Positions 50,728-60,876 of a stretch of 64,000 bases of DNA are shown piece by piece; position 1 is the first letter of the stretch, and each line of letters starts with the position of its first letter. Location of the stretch: assembly GCA_020633195.1 (NCBI GenBank), contig JACKEC010000029.1, forward strand, positions 70,914-134,913, written 5' to 3'. The DNA is from Sandaracinaceae bacterium. GTDB lineage: Bacteria; Myxococcota_A; Polyangia; Polyangiales; Sandaracinaceae. The position numbers were made by a program, and so were the translations under genes. The notes under the pieces were generated by a model. That model saw nothing but the letters and a program-made list of their open reading frames with translations. It was not told the origin of the DNA and did no database searches.

Positions 50728-51045
50728 TCAGTTCAGGGCGCGCCGGCGCTTGGGGGCGAACAGGCGATCCCAGCCGGCGCGGTAGGCGTCGCTCGAGACC
50801 TGCGCGGGGCCCGAACGGGTGGGTGTCGGCGCCTCGTGGAGGGTCTCGACGTCGTAGAGCTGCGGCTCGTCGCGCGGGGTCAGCTTCACGAGGTCGCCGT
50901 GGACGGGCTTGCCCTCCTCGGCCTTGGCCAGGACGGCGGCCTCGACGCGCTCGCCGCGCTTGCGGAGCACCGCGAGCTGGCTGGCGTCTTCGGTCGCGCC
51001 GAGGACCAACGCCACGTCCTCCGGGGCCGCCTTGGGCTTCGCCAT
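50728..51045 (-). CDS. Small hypothetical protein
   Basis: A 105-residue protein starting MAKPKAAPEDVALVLGATED. The middle (LAVLRKRGERVEAAVLAKAEEGKPVHGDLVKLTPRDE) looks like a small beta-barrel or SH3/KOW-like segment. The tail ends in a basic cluster (APKRRRALN). No signal or membrane helix. Converges on the parvulin gene: the stops are back to back in a TGATCA palindrome. Family not recognised. Confidence 0.7.
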   Translation of the reverse strand: MAKPKAAPEDVALVLGATEDASQLAVLRKRGERVEAAVLAKAEEGKPVHGDLVKLTPRDEPQLYDVETLHEAPTPTRSGPAQVSSDAYRAGWDRLFAPKRRRALN

Positions 51046-51083
51046 CGAGCTTCAATGTAGCGCCAACCCGCGCCGCCGGTACC

Positions 51084-52373
51084 TCACATCACGCCGACCG
51101 GCATCATCCCGCGCTGGACGAGGATGGGCAGGATGAAGTTGGCGACCTCCTGGAACGAGTCGAGCTCGGGCGCGAGCTGCTTCCCGATCCCCTCGGCGGT
51201 GACGAGGCCGACCATGATGAGCGTCATCTCCGGGAACGGGCGCACGTTGTATTTGCGCCCGACCGCGAAGGTCCGCTCGATCATCATCCCGAATTCGAGC
51301 TCGCTCGCGGACTTGCCGCGGAAGAGGCCGACCATCTCCTCGACGTCCTTGCTGACCTCGTCCCAGTCGACCTCGCCCTCGATGTACGAGTGGTAGCGCT
51401 GCAGGTGCTTCACGAAGTCGGGCGCGGTCCCGAGGACGAGGCACTTGTTGAAGTCGATGTAGTACTCGAGCATCTCGTCGGTCAGCCGCGTGGCGAGGCC
51501 GACGTCGAAGATGGCGACGTTGCCGTCGTCGTCGATGAGCATGTTGCCGGGGTGCAAGTCTGCGTGCAGGAAGCCGTCCTCGAAGAGCATCTTCAGGAAG
51601 GCTCGGCGCAGGCGGCGGGCGATCGTCGCGGTGTCGTCCTCGGGGCGCAGCGCGTCGACCTTGCGGCCGCGCATCAGGTCCATCGTCATCACCGCGGGGC
51701 CGCTCGCCTCGGCGTAGACGTGCGGGAACCGGATGTGCCCCACGTCGGCGAAGTTGGCGCGGAACCGCTCGTAGTTCTCGGCCTCGATCGTCAGGTCCGT
51801 CTGCGCGAGGACCCCGTCGAGGAAGTGCTGCGAGTGCCCCGAGAGATCCGCGTGGCGGGCGACCTCGCTGACGCGCATCGCGAACCGGGCGAAGGCCATG
51901 AGGATGGCGCCGTCGCGCTCGGTCTTGGCGCGGACGTCGGGGCGCAGGACCTTCACCGCGACCTCGATCCCCGACTCCCGCAGGCGACCGGAGTGGACTT
52001 GCGCGACGCTCGCGGCGGCGAGGGGCTCCTCCGAGAGCTCGCTGAAGACCTCGTCGACGGGGCGGCCGAGCTCCTGCTCGATCCGCGCGCGCGCCTCCGC
52101 CGCCGAGAAGGGCGGCAGCTTGTCTTGCAAGAGCCGCAGCTCCGCGATGAACGCGGGCGGGAACAGGTCCGGCCGCGTGCTCATCACCTGGCCGAGCTTG
52201 ATGAACGTCGCCCCGAGCGCGGTCATCGCCCCGCGCACGATGCGCCCCCGCAGGTGGTCCACCGCCTCCTCGTCCTCGAAGATCGAGAGCCGCGCGAAGC
52301 CGTAGTGCACCAGCGCCGCGCAGGCGACGAAGCCGATCGCGAGGCTGCGGCCGGCGAATCCGAGGTAGCGCAT
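51084..52373 (-). CDS. ABC1/AarF (UbiB-like) kinase-fold protein
   Basis: A 429-residue protein of the ABC1/UbiB family. It has the signature KLGQVMSTRPDLFP near 65, the alanine-rich loop AAASVAQVHSG near 125, VAVKVLRP near 145, HADLHPGNML near 275 and FDVGLA near 295. Such proteins bind ATP and support ubiquinone synthesis or lipid homeostasis; several bacteria carry paralogues outside ubi operons. The hydrophobic C-terminus (VANFILPILVQRGMMPVG) may touch the membrane. No ubi genes are next to it. Confidence 0.92.
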   Translation of the reverse strand: MRYLGFAGRSLAIGFVACAALVHYGFARLSIFEDEEAVDHLRGRIVRGAMTALGATFIKLGQVMSTRPDLFPPAFIAELRLLQDKLPPFSAAEARARIEQELGRPVDEVFSELSEEPLAAASVAQVHSGRLRESGIEVAVKVLRPDVRAKTERDGAILMAFARFAMRVSEVARHADLSGHSQHFLDGVLAQTDLTIEAENYERFRANFADVGHIRFPHVYAEASGPAVMTMDLMRGRKVDALRPEDDTATIARRLRRAFLKMLFEDGFLHADLHPGNMLIDDDGNVAIFDVGLATRLTDEMLEYYIDFNKCLVLGTAPDFVKHLQRYHSYIEGEVDWDEVSKDVEEMVGLFRGKSASELEFGMMIERTFAVGRKYNVRPFPEMTLIMVGLVTAEGIGKQLAPELDSFQEVANFILPILVQRGMMPVGVM

Positions 52374-52417
52374 CGGGCCCGATGGTAAGGCCAACTCCGT
52401 CGAGGCGGGACCCACCC

Positions 52418-53125
52418 TCAGCCCAGCCAGAGCACGAGGCCGATCCCGAGGCCGATCAGGGTGATCCCGAGGCCGACCCCGATCCGGAGCATCGTGTCCA
52501 TGGCGCCGAGGTCCGCGCGCAGGCGCCCCTGCAGGGTCGCGAGCGGCTCGGGGGTCAGGTGCAGCGGCCCCGTCGACGCGAAGCGCAGCTCGTCCCCGTC
52601 GCGGACCGGAACGCCGACGAGGGTCAGCTCGTCGCCGACGCGGATCGCGCGGTGCTCGATCACGTAGCGCGCGGTCGGCGCCTCCGTCGGCGGGGTCGCC
52701 TCGATCGAGGTCAGGATCGCGCGCATCCGCTCGCTCGGGACCCTGTCGTGCTCCTCGACGTCGCGCGCGCCGATCGCGATCTCGGCCCCCACGAGCTCGA
52801 CCACGGCCACGGGGCCCGAGCCGTCGTCGAGGCGCAGCGACGCGCCCTCCGTCTTGGCCCACAGCTCCTCGCCGCGGTCGCGGCGCACCAGGCGAGCCTC
52901 GAACCACACGGCGGGCTCGTCGGTCACCGGGTCGCTCACCGTCGTCTCCCCGACGACCTCGCCGCGGGCCGCGCACGGCTCGCCCGGCGCCGCGTCCGCG
53001 AGCGGCATCACCTTCAGCTTCTCGAGGCGGGCCACCGCGAGCAGCTCCTCGCGGCGCGCGGCCCACGTGAAGCCGCACACCATCAAGAGCACCGACCCCA
53101 CGGCCAGCGTGAGCGTGACCGCCAT
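52418..53125 (-). CDS. GIDE-domain membrane protein
   Basis: A 235-residue protein with an N-terminal helix (VTLTLAVGSVLLMVCGFTWA) and a C-terminal helix (IGVGLGITLIGLGIGLVLWL). The region between resembles the GIDE domain of mitochondrial MUL1-type E3 ligases and bacterial homologues: AARGEVVGETTVSDPVTDEP, VWFEARLVRRDRGEE, YVIEHRAIRVGDELTLVG. Bacterial members have no RING and unknown function. Starts five bases after the stop of the SNF transporter gene, so the two form an operon. Confidence 0.82.
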   Translation of the reverse strand: MAVTLTLAVGSVLLMVCGFTWAARREELLAVARLEKLKVMPLADAAPGEPCAARGEVVGETTVSDPVTDEPAVWFEARLVRRDRGEELWAKTEGASLRLDDGSGPVAVVELVGAEIAIGARDVEEHDRVPSERMRAILTSIEATPPTEAPTARYVIEHRAIRVGDELTLVGVPVRDGDELRFASTGPLHLTPEPLATLQGRLRADLGAMDTMLRIGVGLGITLIGLGIGLVLWLG

Positions 53126-53130
53126 TGGCC

Positions 53131-54534
53131 TCAGAGCACGCCGAGCGCGTGCAGCATCACCAGCACGATCGCGACGGGCGCGACGACCCGGAGGATCCAG
53201 AGCCACGCGAGGTACGCGGCGAGCGGCGCGCCCTCGGTGCGCTCGCCGAGCAGCGCCTCGCGGCGCTTCACCTCCTCGATGCGCCAGCTCGCGAACAGCG
53301 CGATGCCGAGGCCGCCGAGCGGGAGCATCCAGTTGCTCGCGAGGTAGTCGAGCGAGTCGAACCAGTTCTTCCCGTCGCCGCCGAACACGCTCTGGATCTT
53401 CGACTGGAAGCCGCTGCCGAACAGCTCGGTGCCGCCGCTCAGCGCCGACGGAATCCCGAACAGGAAGATCGCGCCGCCGGTGAGCGCGACGGCGCGCCAG
53501 CGCGGCCACTTCAGCTCGTCGATGAAGTACGAGGCGACGACCTCGAGCAGCGAGATGGCCGAGGTCAGCGCGGCGAACGTGAGCAGGACGAAGAAGAGGA
53601 TCGCCCAGAGCGTCCCGCCGGGCATCTGCGCGAACGCGGTGGGCATGTTCACGAACACGAGCCCGGGGCCCGCGGCCGCCTCCATGCCGTAGCTGAAGGT
53701 GATCGGGAACAGCGCGAGGCAGGCCATCAGCGCCACCGCGGTGTCGAGGCCGCTGATGATGAAGGAGGTCGCGACGACGCCGTCCTCCTTCTTCATGTAC
53801 GAGCCGTAGGTGAGCATCGCGCCCATCCCGAGGCTGAGCGTGAAGAAGCTGTGCCCGAGCGCCTCGAGCACGCCGCCGCCGGTGAGCTGGTCGGTGTGGA
53901 ACCCGAACACGAAGCCCACCGCGCGGTCGAAACCGTCGAGAGTGGTCGCGTAGATCACGAGCGCGATGAGCATCACGAAGAGCGCCGGCATCATGATGCG
54001 CGAGGCGAGCTCGACGCCCTTCTGGATGCCGACGGTGACGATCCCGACGGTGATCGCCATGAAGAGCGTGTGCCAGAAGATGTTGGCCCCGGGGTTGGCG
54101 TAGAGGGCCCCGAAGTGGGCGCCGACCGCCGCGATCTCCTCGGCCGTCTCGGCGCCGGAGAACGCGCCCGTCGCCGCGAGGTAGACGTAGTGCATCGCCC
54201 AGCCCGCGACGACGCTGTAGTACGAGAGGATGACGAAGCCGGCGAGCACCCCGAGCGCGCCCACGAGCTTCCACGGGCTGCCGAGCGGCGTCAGGTCTCC
54301 GAACGCGCCGACGGGCGCCTTCTGCGCGAGCTTCCCGACGTAGACCTCGCCGACCATGATCGGCACGCCCACGAGCAGGATGCAGAACAGGTAGATCAGG
54401 ACGAACGCGCCGCCGCCGTTCTCGCCCGTGATGTAGGGGAACTTCCAGAGGTTCCCCAGGCCGACCGCCGAGCCCGCCGCCGCGAGGACGAACCCGACCT
54501 TGGACCCCCACTGACTCCGCTTCGCCTCGGCCAT
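53131..54534 (-). CDS. Neurotransmitter:sodium symporter-family (SNF) transporter
   Basis: A 467-residue inner-membrane protein with about 11 transmembrane helices. The N-terminus SKVGFVLAAAGSAVGLGNLW and KFPYITGENGGGAFVLIYL are the diagnostic first helix and the sodium/substrate site of the SNF/LeuT family. Later motifs GMGAMLTYGSYMKKE and TFAALTSAISLLE also fit. It probably imports an amino acid with sodium; substrate unknown. The length is normal for bacterial NSS (11-helix form). It is followed by the GIDE-domain gene. Confidence 0.95.
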   Translation of the reverse strand: MAEAKRSQWGSKVGFVLAAAGSAVGLGNLWKFPYITGENGGGAFVLIYLFCILLVGVPIMVGEVYVGKLAQKAPVGAFGDLTPLGSPWKLVGALGVLAGFVILSYYSVVAGWAMHYVYLAATGAFSGAETAEEIAAVGAHFGALYANPGANIFWHTLFMAITVGIVTVGIQKGVELASRIMMPALFVMLIALVIYATTLDGFDRAVGFVFGFHTDQLTGGGVLEALGHSFFTLSLGMGAMLTYGSYMKKEDGVVATSFIISGLDTAVALMACLALFPITFSYGMEAAAGPGLVFVNMPTAFAQMPGGTLWAILFFVLLTFAALTSAISLLEVVASYFIDELKWPRWRAVALTGGAIFLFGIPSALSGGTELFGSGFQSKIQSVFGGDGKNWFDSLDYLASNWMLPLGGLGIALFASWRIEEVKRREALLGERTEGAPLAAYLAWLWILRVVAPVAIVLVMLHALGVL

Positions 54535-54569
54535 CCGAGGCGGGAGTCAATCCGCCGAGCGCGGCCGTG

Positions 54570-54908
54570 TCAACTCGCGGCCGGCGCGTCGACGGTGAAG
54601 GAGCGCCGCGCGATCTCGCGGCCCGACGCGTCGGTCACGACCACGGTCCACGTGCCGGCGCGGCCGCGCACGCGGTTGGTCGTGGCCCACGTGCGCCAGC
54701 GACGCGCGGTGGGGACCTGCAGATCGATCGCGCGCCCCGGCGTCCCGTCGGGCGCGTCCCAGCGCACCTGCAGCGTCGCCGGCGCGCCGTCGTTGCGCGC
54801 GTCGAGGAACACGAACAGCTCGTCGACGTCGCCGTCGAACGGGGCGAGGCCGACGGGCTCACGGTCCTCGATGCGCCGCGCGACGATCACGCGGGACAGC
54901 TCGACCAC
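54570..54908 (-). CDS. DUF2914 domain part of a lipoprotein gene split by frameshift
   Basis: The frame encodes a DUF2914 domain: VELSRVIVARRIEDREPVG, LFVFLDARNDGAPATLQVRW, WRTWATTNRVRGRAGTWTVVV and IARRSFTVDAPAAS. DUF2914 is a beta-sandwich found in envelope proteins of unknown role. In this frame the codons before 54908 also read as an Ala/Pro/Val linker (VAPAPAPVAPEAPPAPS), without a plausible start. The matching N-terminus (signal peptide and lipobox) is in the other frame, 54887-55318. One gene broken by an indel in the linker, near 55000-55030, is the simplest reading. Confidence 0.65.
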   Translation of the reverse strand: MVELSRVIVARRIEDREPVGLAPFDGDVDELFVFLDARNDGAPATLQVRWDAPDGTPGRAIDLQVPTARRWRTWATTNRVRGRAGTWTVVVTDASGREIARRSFTVDAPAAS

Positions 54909-55318
54909 GCTGGGCGCCGGCGGTGCTTCGGGCGCGACGGGCGCGGGCGCAGGCGCGACGGACGCGGGCGCGGGCGTGGTCGTCGCGACGGCGACGGCGC
55001 GCGCGGGCGCGGGGCCGGGCGCGCTGGAGCGGCCGGAGCGACGCGGGGCGCAGGCGCTCGCGTCGGCGCGACGGCGGCCACGCGCGCGGGGCGTGCCCTC
55101 GCCGGAGACGGCGGCCGGGTCGCGGGCGCAGCCGGTCGCGGCTCCTCGCGCTCCACGACGGGCATCGCCGCCGGCGCCGGTGCGGCGGCGAGCGTCACCT
55201 TGCGCGCCGCGGCCGTGAGCGGGCCCGTCGCGGTGGCCTTGGCGAGCTCCTTGTCCAGCTCGGGGCCGCCGCAGCCCAGGACGAGGAGACAGAGCATCGA
55301 CGTGGTGATCCTGCGCAT
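54887..55318 (-). CDS. N-terminal part of the split DUF2914 lipoprotein
   Basis: ATG at 55318 gives MRRITTSMLCLLVLGCGG, a lipoprotein signal with Cys16. A helical start (LDKELAKATATGPLTAAARK) and an Ala/Pro/Arg-rich linker (APTRAPAPRVAPAAPARPAP) follow. From about 55010 on, the frame turns into Arg/Pro shadow sequence to its stop. The true continuation seems to be the DUF2914 frame at 54570-54908. The last roughly 100 bases of this feature are not believed to be coding in this frame. Confidence 0.6.
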   Translation of the reverse strand: MRRITTSMLCLLVLGCGGPELDKELAKATATGPLTAAARKVTLAAAPAPAAMPVVEREEPRPAAPATRPPSPARARPARVAAVAPTRAPAPRVAPAAPARPAPRPRAPSPSRRPRPRPRPSRLRPRPSRPKHRRRPAWSSCPA

Positions 55319-55365
55319 GCCACGAACTTCCAGAAGGTCGCGATCGGGGGCAAGTTTGTGGCGGA

Positions 55366-56883
55366 TCAGGCGGCCTCGAGCGCGTCGAAGTCGACGCGGA
55401 TGCGGTGCTTGATCGAGCGCAGCGGCGCCGCGCGCATCGCCGAGCCGAGCGTGCGCAGGTGCGGCCGGCCCTGGTTGTCGGCGACGGTCATCGGCACGCC
55501 CGTGATCGGCTCGACCTCGAGCACGAGGACCGCGTGGTAGTGGTTGCGCCCGTCCTGGAGCCGCAGCCCGTGGATGACGAGCGCGTCGCCAGGTCGCACG
55601 TCGTCGGCGATCCGCGCCATCGCCCGCGCGAACCGGGGCCCCTCCTGCAGCGCGACCCGGTCGCGGCTCGCGACGTCGAGGCGCTCGAAGGTCGCGTCGG
55701 TGCTCGCGTGCTCGAGGAGCTGCTGGACGCTCCGGCGCGGGACGCCACGGAAGCGGGCCTGGCCCTCGGTCACGCCGGGCGCCTCACCGCGCGGTCGGTA
55801 CCACGTGCCCTCGCCGCGCTCCCAGCTGTCGAACACGAAGTCCACGCACACCTGCGGCGGCCGCGCGTTGCCGTCCGCGTCGAAGACCGGGTAGTCGTGA
55901 TCGCGGTAGTGGAAGGTGCGCTCGCCGCGCCCGTAGGCGGCGACCCACGCCTCGCGGAGGCGACCGTCCTCCTGCACGCCCTCGGGCTCGTCGATCGGCT
56001 CGTCGAAGCGCGGGCTCTCGCGCACCAGCGCGCGGGCCGCGAGCGCGAGGCGATCCTGGCGCGCCGCGAACCGCGCCGCGTGGCCGAGCGTCGCCTCGAG
56101 CGTCTCGAGGTCGCCGCCGACGCAGCTCACCTCGGTGGCGCCGTCGAGCCGCGCGAGCGCCGGGCGGCGCGTGCCGTCCGGGAACACGAGGTCGAGCGCG
56201 GCGGCGTCGTGGCCGAGCGCCACGGGGATCGTGCGGAGCGCGCCGGTGCGCCGGCGGATCACCTCGAGGTCGAGGTGGCGGGGGGCCGCGAGGTCGGCCT
56301 CGTCGACGGCGACGCGGTCGTTGAGGCGCAGCGTCGCGCGCGTGCCGTCGGCGTCGAGGTAGCCGCCCTCGTCGTCGCGGGTCAGGCGATCGATCGCGCC
56401 GTCGCGCTGCCGGAACACCACCGGCGCGTCGAAGAGGTCCTCGAGGTGGACGCTCGCCGACAGCGCCCGCGCGAGCGCCGGGCGGTCGGCGAAGAGGTAG
56501 CCCTCGCTCAGCGCCACCTCGCGCAGCCGCGCGCGGTCGCCGCTCGCCACGATCTCGCGCAGGAGGCGGTCGGGCCGGCGCGCCGCCTCGAGCCGGGCGC
56601 GCGCGGGGCTCTCGTTGACGGGCCAGTCGAGGTAGAGCGCGTGGCCGACGCGGGTCTCGACGACGAGCTCGGGGAGCGCGTCCACGTAGCGCTCGAAGCG
56701 CGCGGAGGGTGCGTCGAGGTGGAGCTCGTCGATGCGCGCCTCGCACGACACGGGCGCCGCCGCGACCGGGGCCGCGGCTCCGGGGGCTTGGTCGATCGCC
56801 CGCGGAGCGGCCGTCTTGGCGAGGGAGGTCACCGAGCTGCCGGCGAGGAGGAGCGAGACCGTGAGGGCGACGTGGCGAAGCAT
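55366..56883 (-). CDS. Secreted protein, possibly NlpC/P60- or papain-like hydrolase
   Basis: A 505-residue protein with an N-terminal signal (RHVALTVSLLLAGSSVTSLA). The N-terminal half is unfamiliar. The C-terminal part has PPQVCVDFVFDSWERGEGTWYRPRG and NHYHAVLVLEVEPITG, then VADNQGRPHLR: a Cys-Val-Asp, a His and an Asp/Asn in the order expected for NlpC/P60-like cysteine peptidases or amidases. This is inference from residue order and needs a structure search. It is separated from the DUF2914 gene by about 47 bases and is divergent from the hybrid histidine kinase gene (175 bases). Confidence 0.72.
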   Translation of the reverse strand: MLRHVALTVSLLLAGSSVTSLAKTAAPRAIDQAPGAAAPVAAAPVSCEARIDELHLDAPSARFERYVDALPELVVETRVGHALYLDWPVNESPARARLEAARRPDRLLREIVASGDRARLREVALSEGYLFADRPALARALSASVHLEDLFDAPVVFRQRDGAIDRLTRDDEGGYLDADGTRATLRLNDRVAVDEADLAAPRHLDLEVIRRRTGALRTIPVALGHDAAALDLVFPDGTRRPALARLDGATEVSCVGGDLETLEATLGHAARFAARQDRLALAARALVRESPRFDEPIDEPEGVQEDGRLREAWVAAYGRGERTFHYRDHDYPVFDADGNARPPQVCVDFVFDSWERGEGTWYRPRGEAPGVTEGQARFRGVPRRSVQQLLEHASTDATFERLDVASRDRVALQEGPRFARAMARIADDVRPGDALVIHGLRLQDGRNHYHAVLVLEVEPITGVPMTVADNQGRPHLRTLGSAMRAAPLRSIKHRIRVDFDALEAA

Positions 56884-57058
56884 GCCGTCCTCTTCCGCAG
56901 CTCGCGTGCCACGCGCTCCCCGCGCCTCCCGCGCGCCTCTCCTTGGCGGGACTGCGTCCCCGCGGACACTGAAACGTGGGTGAAACCGGGCCCTACGACG
57001 GGGACGGAGCGAGCTTCCTTCAACGCGGGCGAGCCGATCCCGGTATGCTCCGCTCGGG

Positions 57059-58957
<1,899 letters not shown>

Positions 58958-59075
58958 CGGGACCGCGTCAACTAGCGTTGTCGTCCCACGGGCCGGGCTG
59001 CGAGGACGTGTTTCGGTTTGTTGCAGACGGTTGCCAGCCCATGGCGCGGCCGCCGGGCGCGGCTACGGTTGGCGC

Positions 59076-59132
59076 ATGAACGAGCCCGACGGAGCCGCGA
59101 AGGCCCTGGTGCGCAGCGAGGCGAGGGCGTGA
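59076..59132 (+). CDS. Possible 18-codon leader ORF before the DUF1963 gene
   Basis: ATG at 59076 opens an 18-residue frame (MNEPDGAAKALVRSEARA) whose TGA overlaps the GTG start of the next gene as GTGA. The 4-base overlap suggests translational coupling. It may also be chance, or the N-terminal end of a longer form of the next gene in another frame. No ribosome site was clearly seen. Confidence 0.25.
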   Translation: MNEPDGAAKALVRSEARA

Positions 59133-59947
59133 GCGCGCCCTCGTATCCGTCGATGGACGCGCTCACTCGGGAGCTCGCGCAGCTCATCGAGGAGGCGGGG
59201 CTGGGCGAGCACCGCGCGGCGCTCGAGTCGTTCGCCGAGCCCGCGATCCGCTTCCACACCCACGCCGCCGTCGACGCCGACCTCGCCCTCGGGGCGTCGC
59301 GCCTCGGCGGCCTCCCCGATCTGTCGGCCGAGCTCGCGTGGCCGGACGGCGAGGAGGGCCCGCTCCGCGCGATCCTGCAGCTCGACCTGCGCGATCTCGC
59401 GGGGCTCGATCCGAAGGAGCGCCTGCCCCGCGAGGGCTGGCTCTGGGTCTTCGCCGACCTCTACTGGGACGACGTCCGCGTGTTCTTCGCGCCCGGTGAC
59501 GCCGCGCTCGTCGCCTCCGCGCGAGACGACGTCGAGGCCATCGCGCCGGGCGGGCTGACGTTCCATCCGTACCTCGAGCCGGCCCCGCCTTCGTCGGCGT
59601 ACGTCGGCCTCGACGCCCCCGCGAACCGGCCGGGCAGCTCCCGCCGGATGAACAGCCTGCTCGCGCTGCCCGACGCGCTCCATCACGCCTACCGCGACGA
59701 GGTGGTGGTCGCCTGGAACCGTCGCCACACCCCCCGCTGGACGCCGGGGTGCTCGGGGAACCACCAGCTCTTCGGGCACGCCGAGACGATGAGCGAGCTG
59801 CGGCGACCGAGCGACGAGGTGCTGCTCCGCGTCGCCTCGGACAGCGTCACGGGGTTCAACTACGGCGACGCGGAGACCGCGACCATCCTCATCACCGGCG
59901 ACGCGCTGGCGGCGCGCGACTTCACCACGGCACGTCACGTCTACTGA
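59129..59947 (+). CDS. DUF1963 (YwqG-like) protein
   Basis: About 272 residues from the GTG at 59129. It fits DUF1963: SRLGGLPDLSAELAWPDGEEGPL, LQLDLRDLAGLDP, EGWLWVFADL, NHQLFGHAETM, and VTGFNYGDAETATILITGDALAARDF near the end. Members are widespread cytoplasmic proteins of unknown function, often in polymorphic-toxin or immunity contexts. No toxin gene is adjacent here; the following gene is an FGE-like protein 15 bases downstream. Confidence 0.88.
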   Translation: MSAPSYPSMDALTRELAQLIEEAGLGEHRAALESFAEPAIRFHTHAAVDADLALGASRLGGLPDLSAELAWPDGEEGPLRAILQLDLRDLAGLDPKERLPREGWLWVFADLYWDDVRVFFAPGDAALVASARDDVEAIAPGGLTFHPYLEPAPPSSAYVGLDAPANRPGSSRRMNSLLALPDALHHAYRDEVVVAWNRRHTPRWTPGCSGNHQLFGHAETMSELRRPSDEVLLRVASDSVTGFNYGDAETATILITGDALAARDFTTARHVY

Positions 59948-59962
59948 AAAACGAGGGCCCTC

Positions 59963-60805
59963 ATGAACGACCTCTCCCCCCTCCTGACCCTGCGCGCGTG
60001 GCGCGCGTCGAGCGACTCCCTCCGGGCGCGCGTCGGGGCCGCGCTCGCCGCCCTGCGCGGCTGGCCGGAGGGCGACCCGGTCGGCCCGGACGCGCTCCGG
60101 ACGCTGCGGCATCCGACCGGCCTCGATCTGGTGGCGATCCCCGGCGGCGTGTTCTGGCGGGGTCTCACCGACGCCGACCTCCACGCCTTCTTCGAGCACG
60201 GAGGCGAGCGGATGGTCGCGCGCGCGGAGGAGATCCGCGAGGAGGTCGAGCTCGCCGCTCCGCGGGTCGCTCGCGTCGCCCCGTTCCTCTGCGCCTCGCA
60301 GCAATGGGCCAACGGCGCTCCCTGCGAATTCTCCAGCGAGCCGCGGAACCACCGGCGCGCCAAGATCGACGCCATCCTCGCCGAGCACGACGCCCGCGTG
60401 CCGAGCGCCGAGGAGTGGGAGTGGGTCGCCCGCGAGGGCGACGCCACCCCGTGGGTGGGCGTCTCCCCCGCCGACCTCCCGATCCCGCCGCGCAAGATCC
60501 CCACCTCCTCTCGCTGGGGTCATCCCAACGGCTTCGGCGTGGGCAACCTCCACCTCGCCGAGTCGGGCGAGCTCGTGACCGACGGCGACGGCGAGTCGCT
60601 TCGCGGCGGCCACGCGATGTGGCAGGACGGCCTGGAGGCGATCGCCCTCATGGCCGGCTACGCCTGGCCCCTCGCGGGCGCCAAGGCCATGCCGTTCCGC
60701 TTCGCCTTCTCGCTCGACCTGCCGGCGCCGGACGAGGAGCCGACCGCGGCGCCCCTGCCCGACGACGCGTCCTCGCGCGCCGTCGCGCTCCTCCGAGGAG
60801 CCTGA
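59963..60805 (+). CDS. FGE/SUMF1-fold protein, divergent
   Basis: A 280-residue protein. The C-terminal half has the layout of the formylglycine-generating-enzyme/sulfatase-modifying-factor fold: VPSAEEWEWVAREGDATPW, NGFGVGNLHLAESGELVTDG, and MPFRFAF as the final strand motif. Only Cys in FLCASQQ and GAPCEFSS are seen, so the paired copper-binding Cys of true FGE is not obvious; it is probably a non-FGE member of the fold family (lectin-like or regulatory). An RBS-like GAGGGC lies before the ATG. Coupled to DUF1963 upstream. Confidence 0.75.
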   Translation: MNDLSPLLTLRAWRASSDSLRARVGAALAALRGWPEGDPVGPDALRTLRHPTGLDLVAIPGGVFWRGLTDADLHAFFEHGGERMVARAEEIREEVELAAPRVARVAPFLCASQQWANGAPCEFSSEPRNHRRAKIDAILAEHDARVPSAEEWEWVAREGDATPWVGVSPADLPIPPRKIPTSSRWGHPNGFGVGNLHLAESGELVTDGDGESLRGGHAMWQDGLEAIALMAGYAWPLAGAKAMPFRFAFSLDLPAPDEEPTAAPLPDDASSRAVALLRGA

Positions 60806-60876
60806 CGACCTCGGCGATCGCGACGAGCCGACATCGGGGATGGGCACGGCCGCGCCGCCAGGGCAGGATCGCGCCG

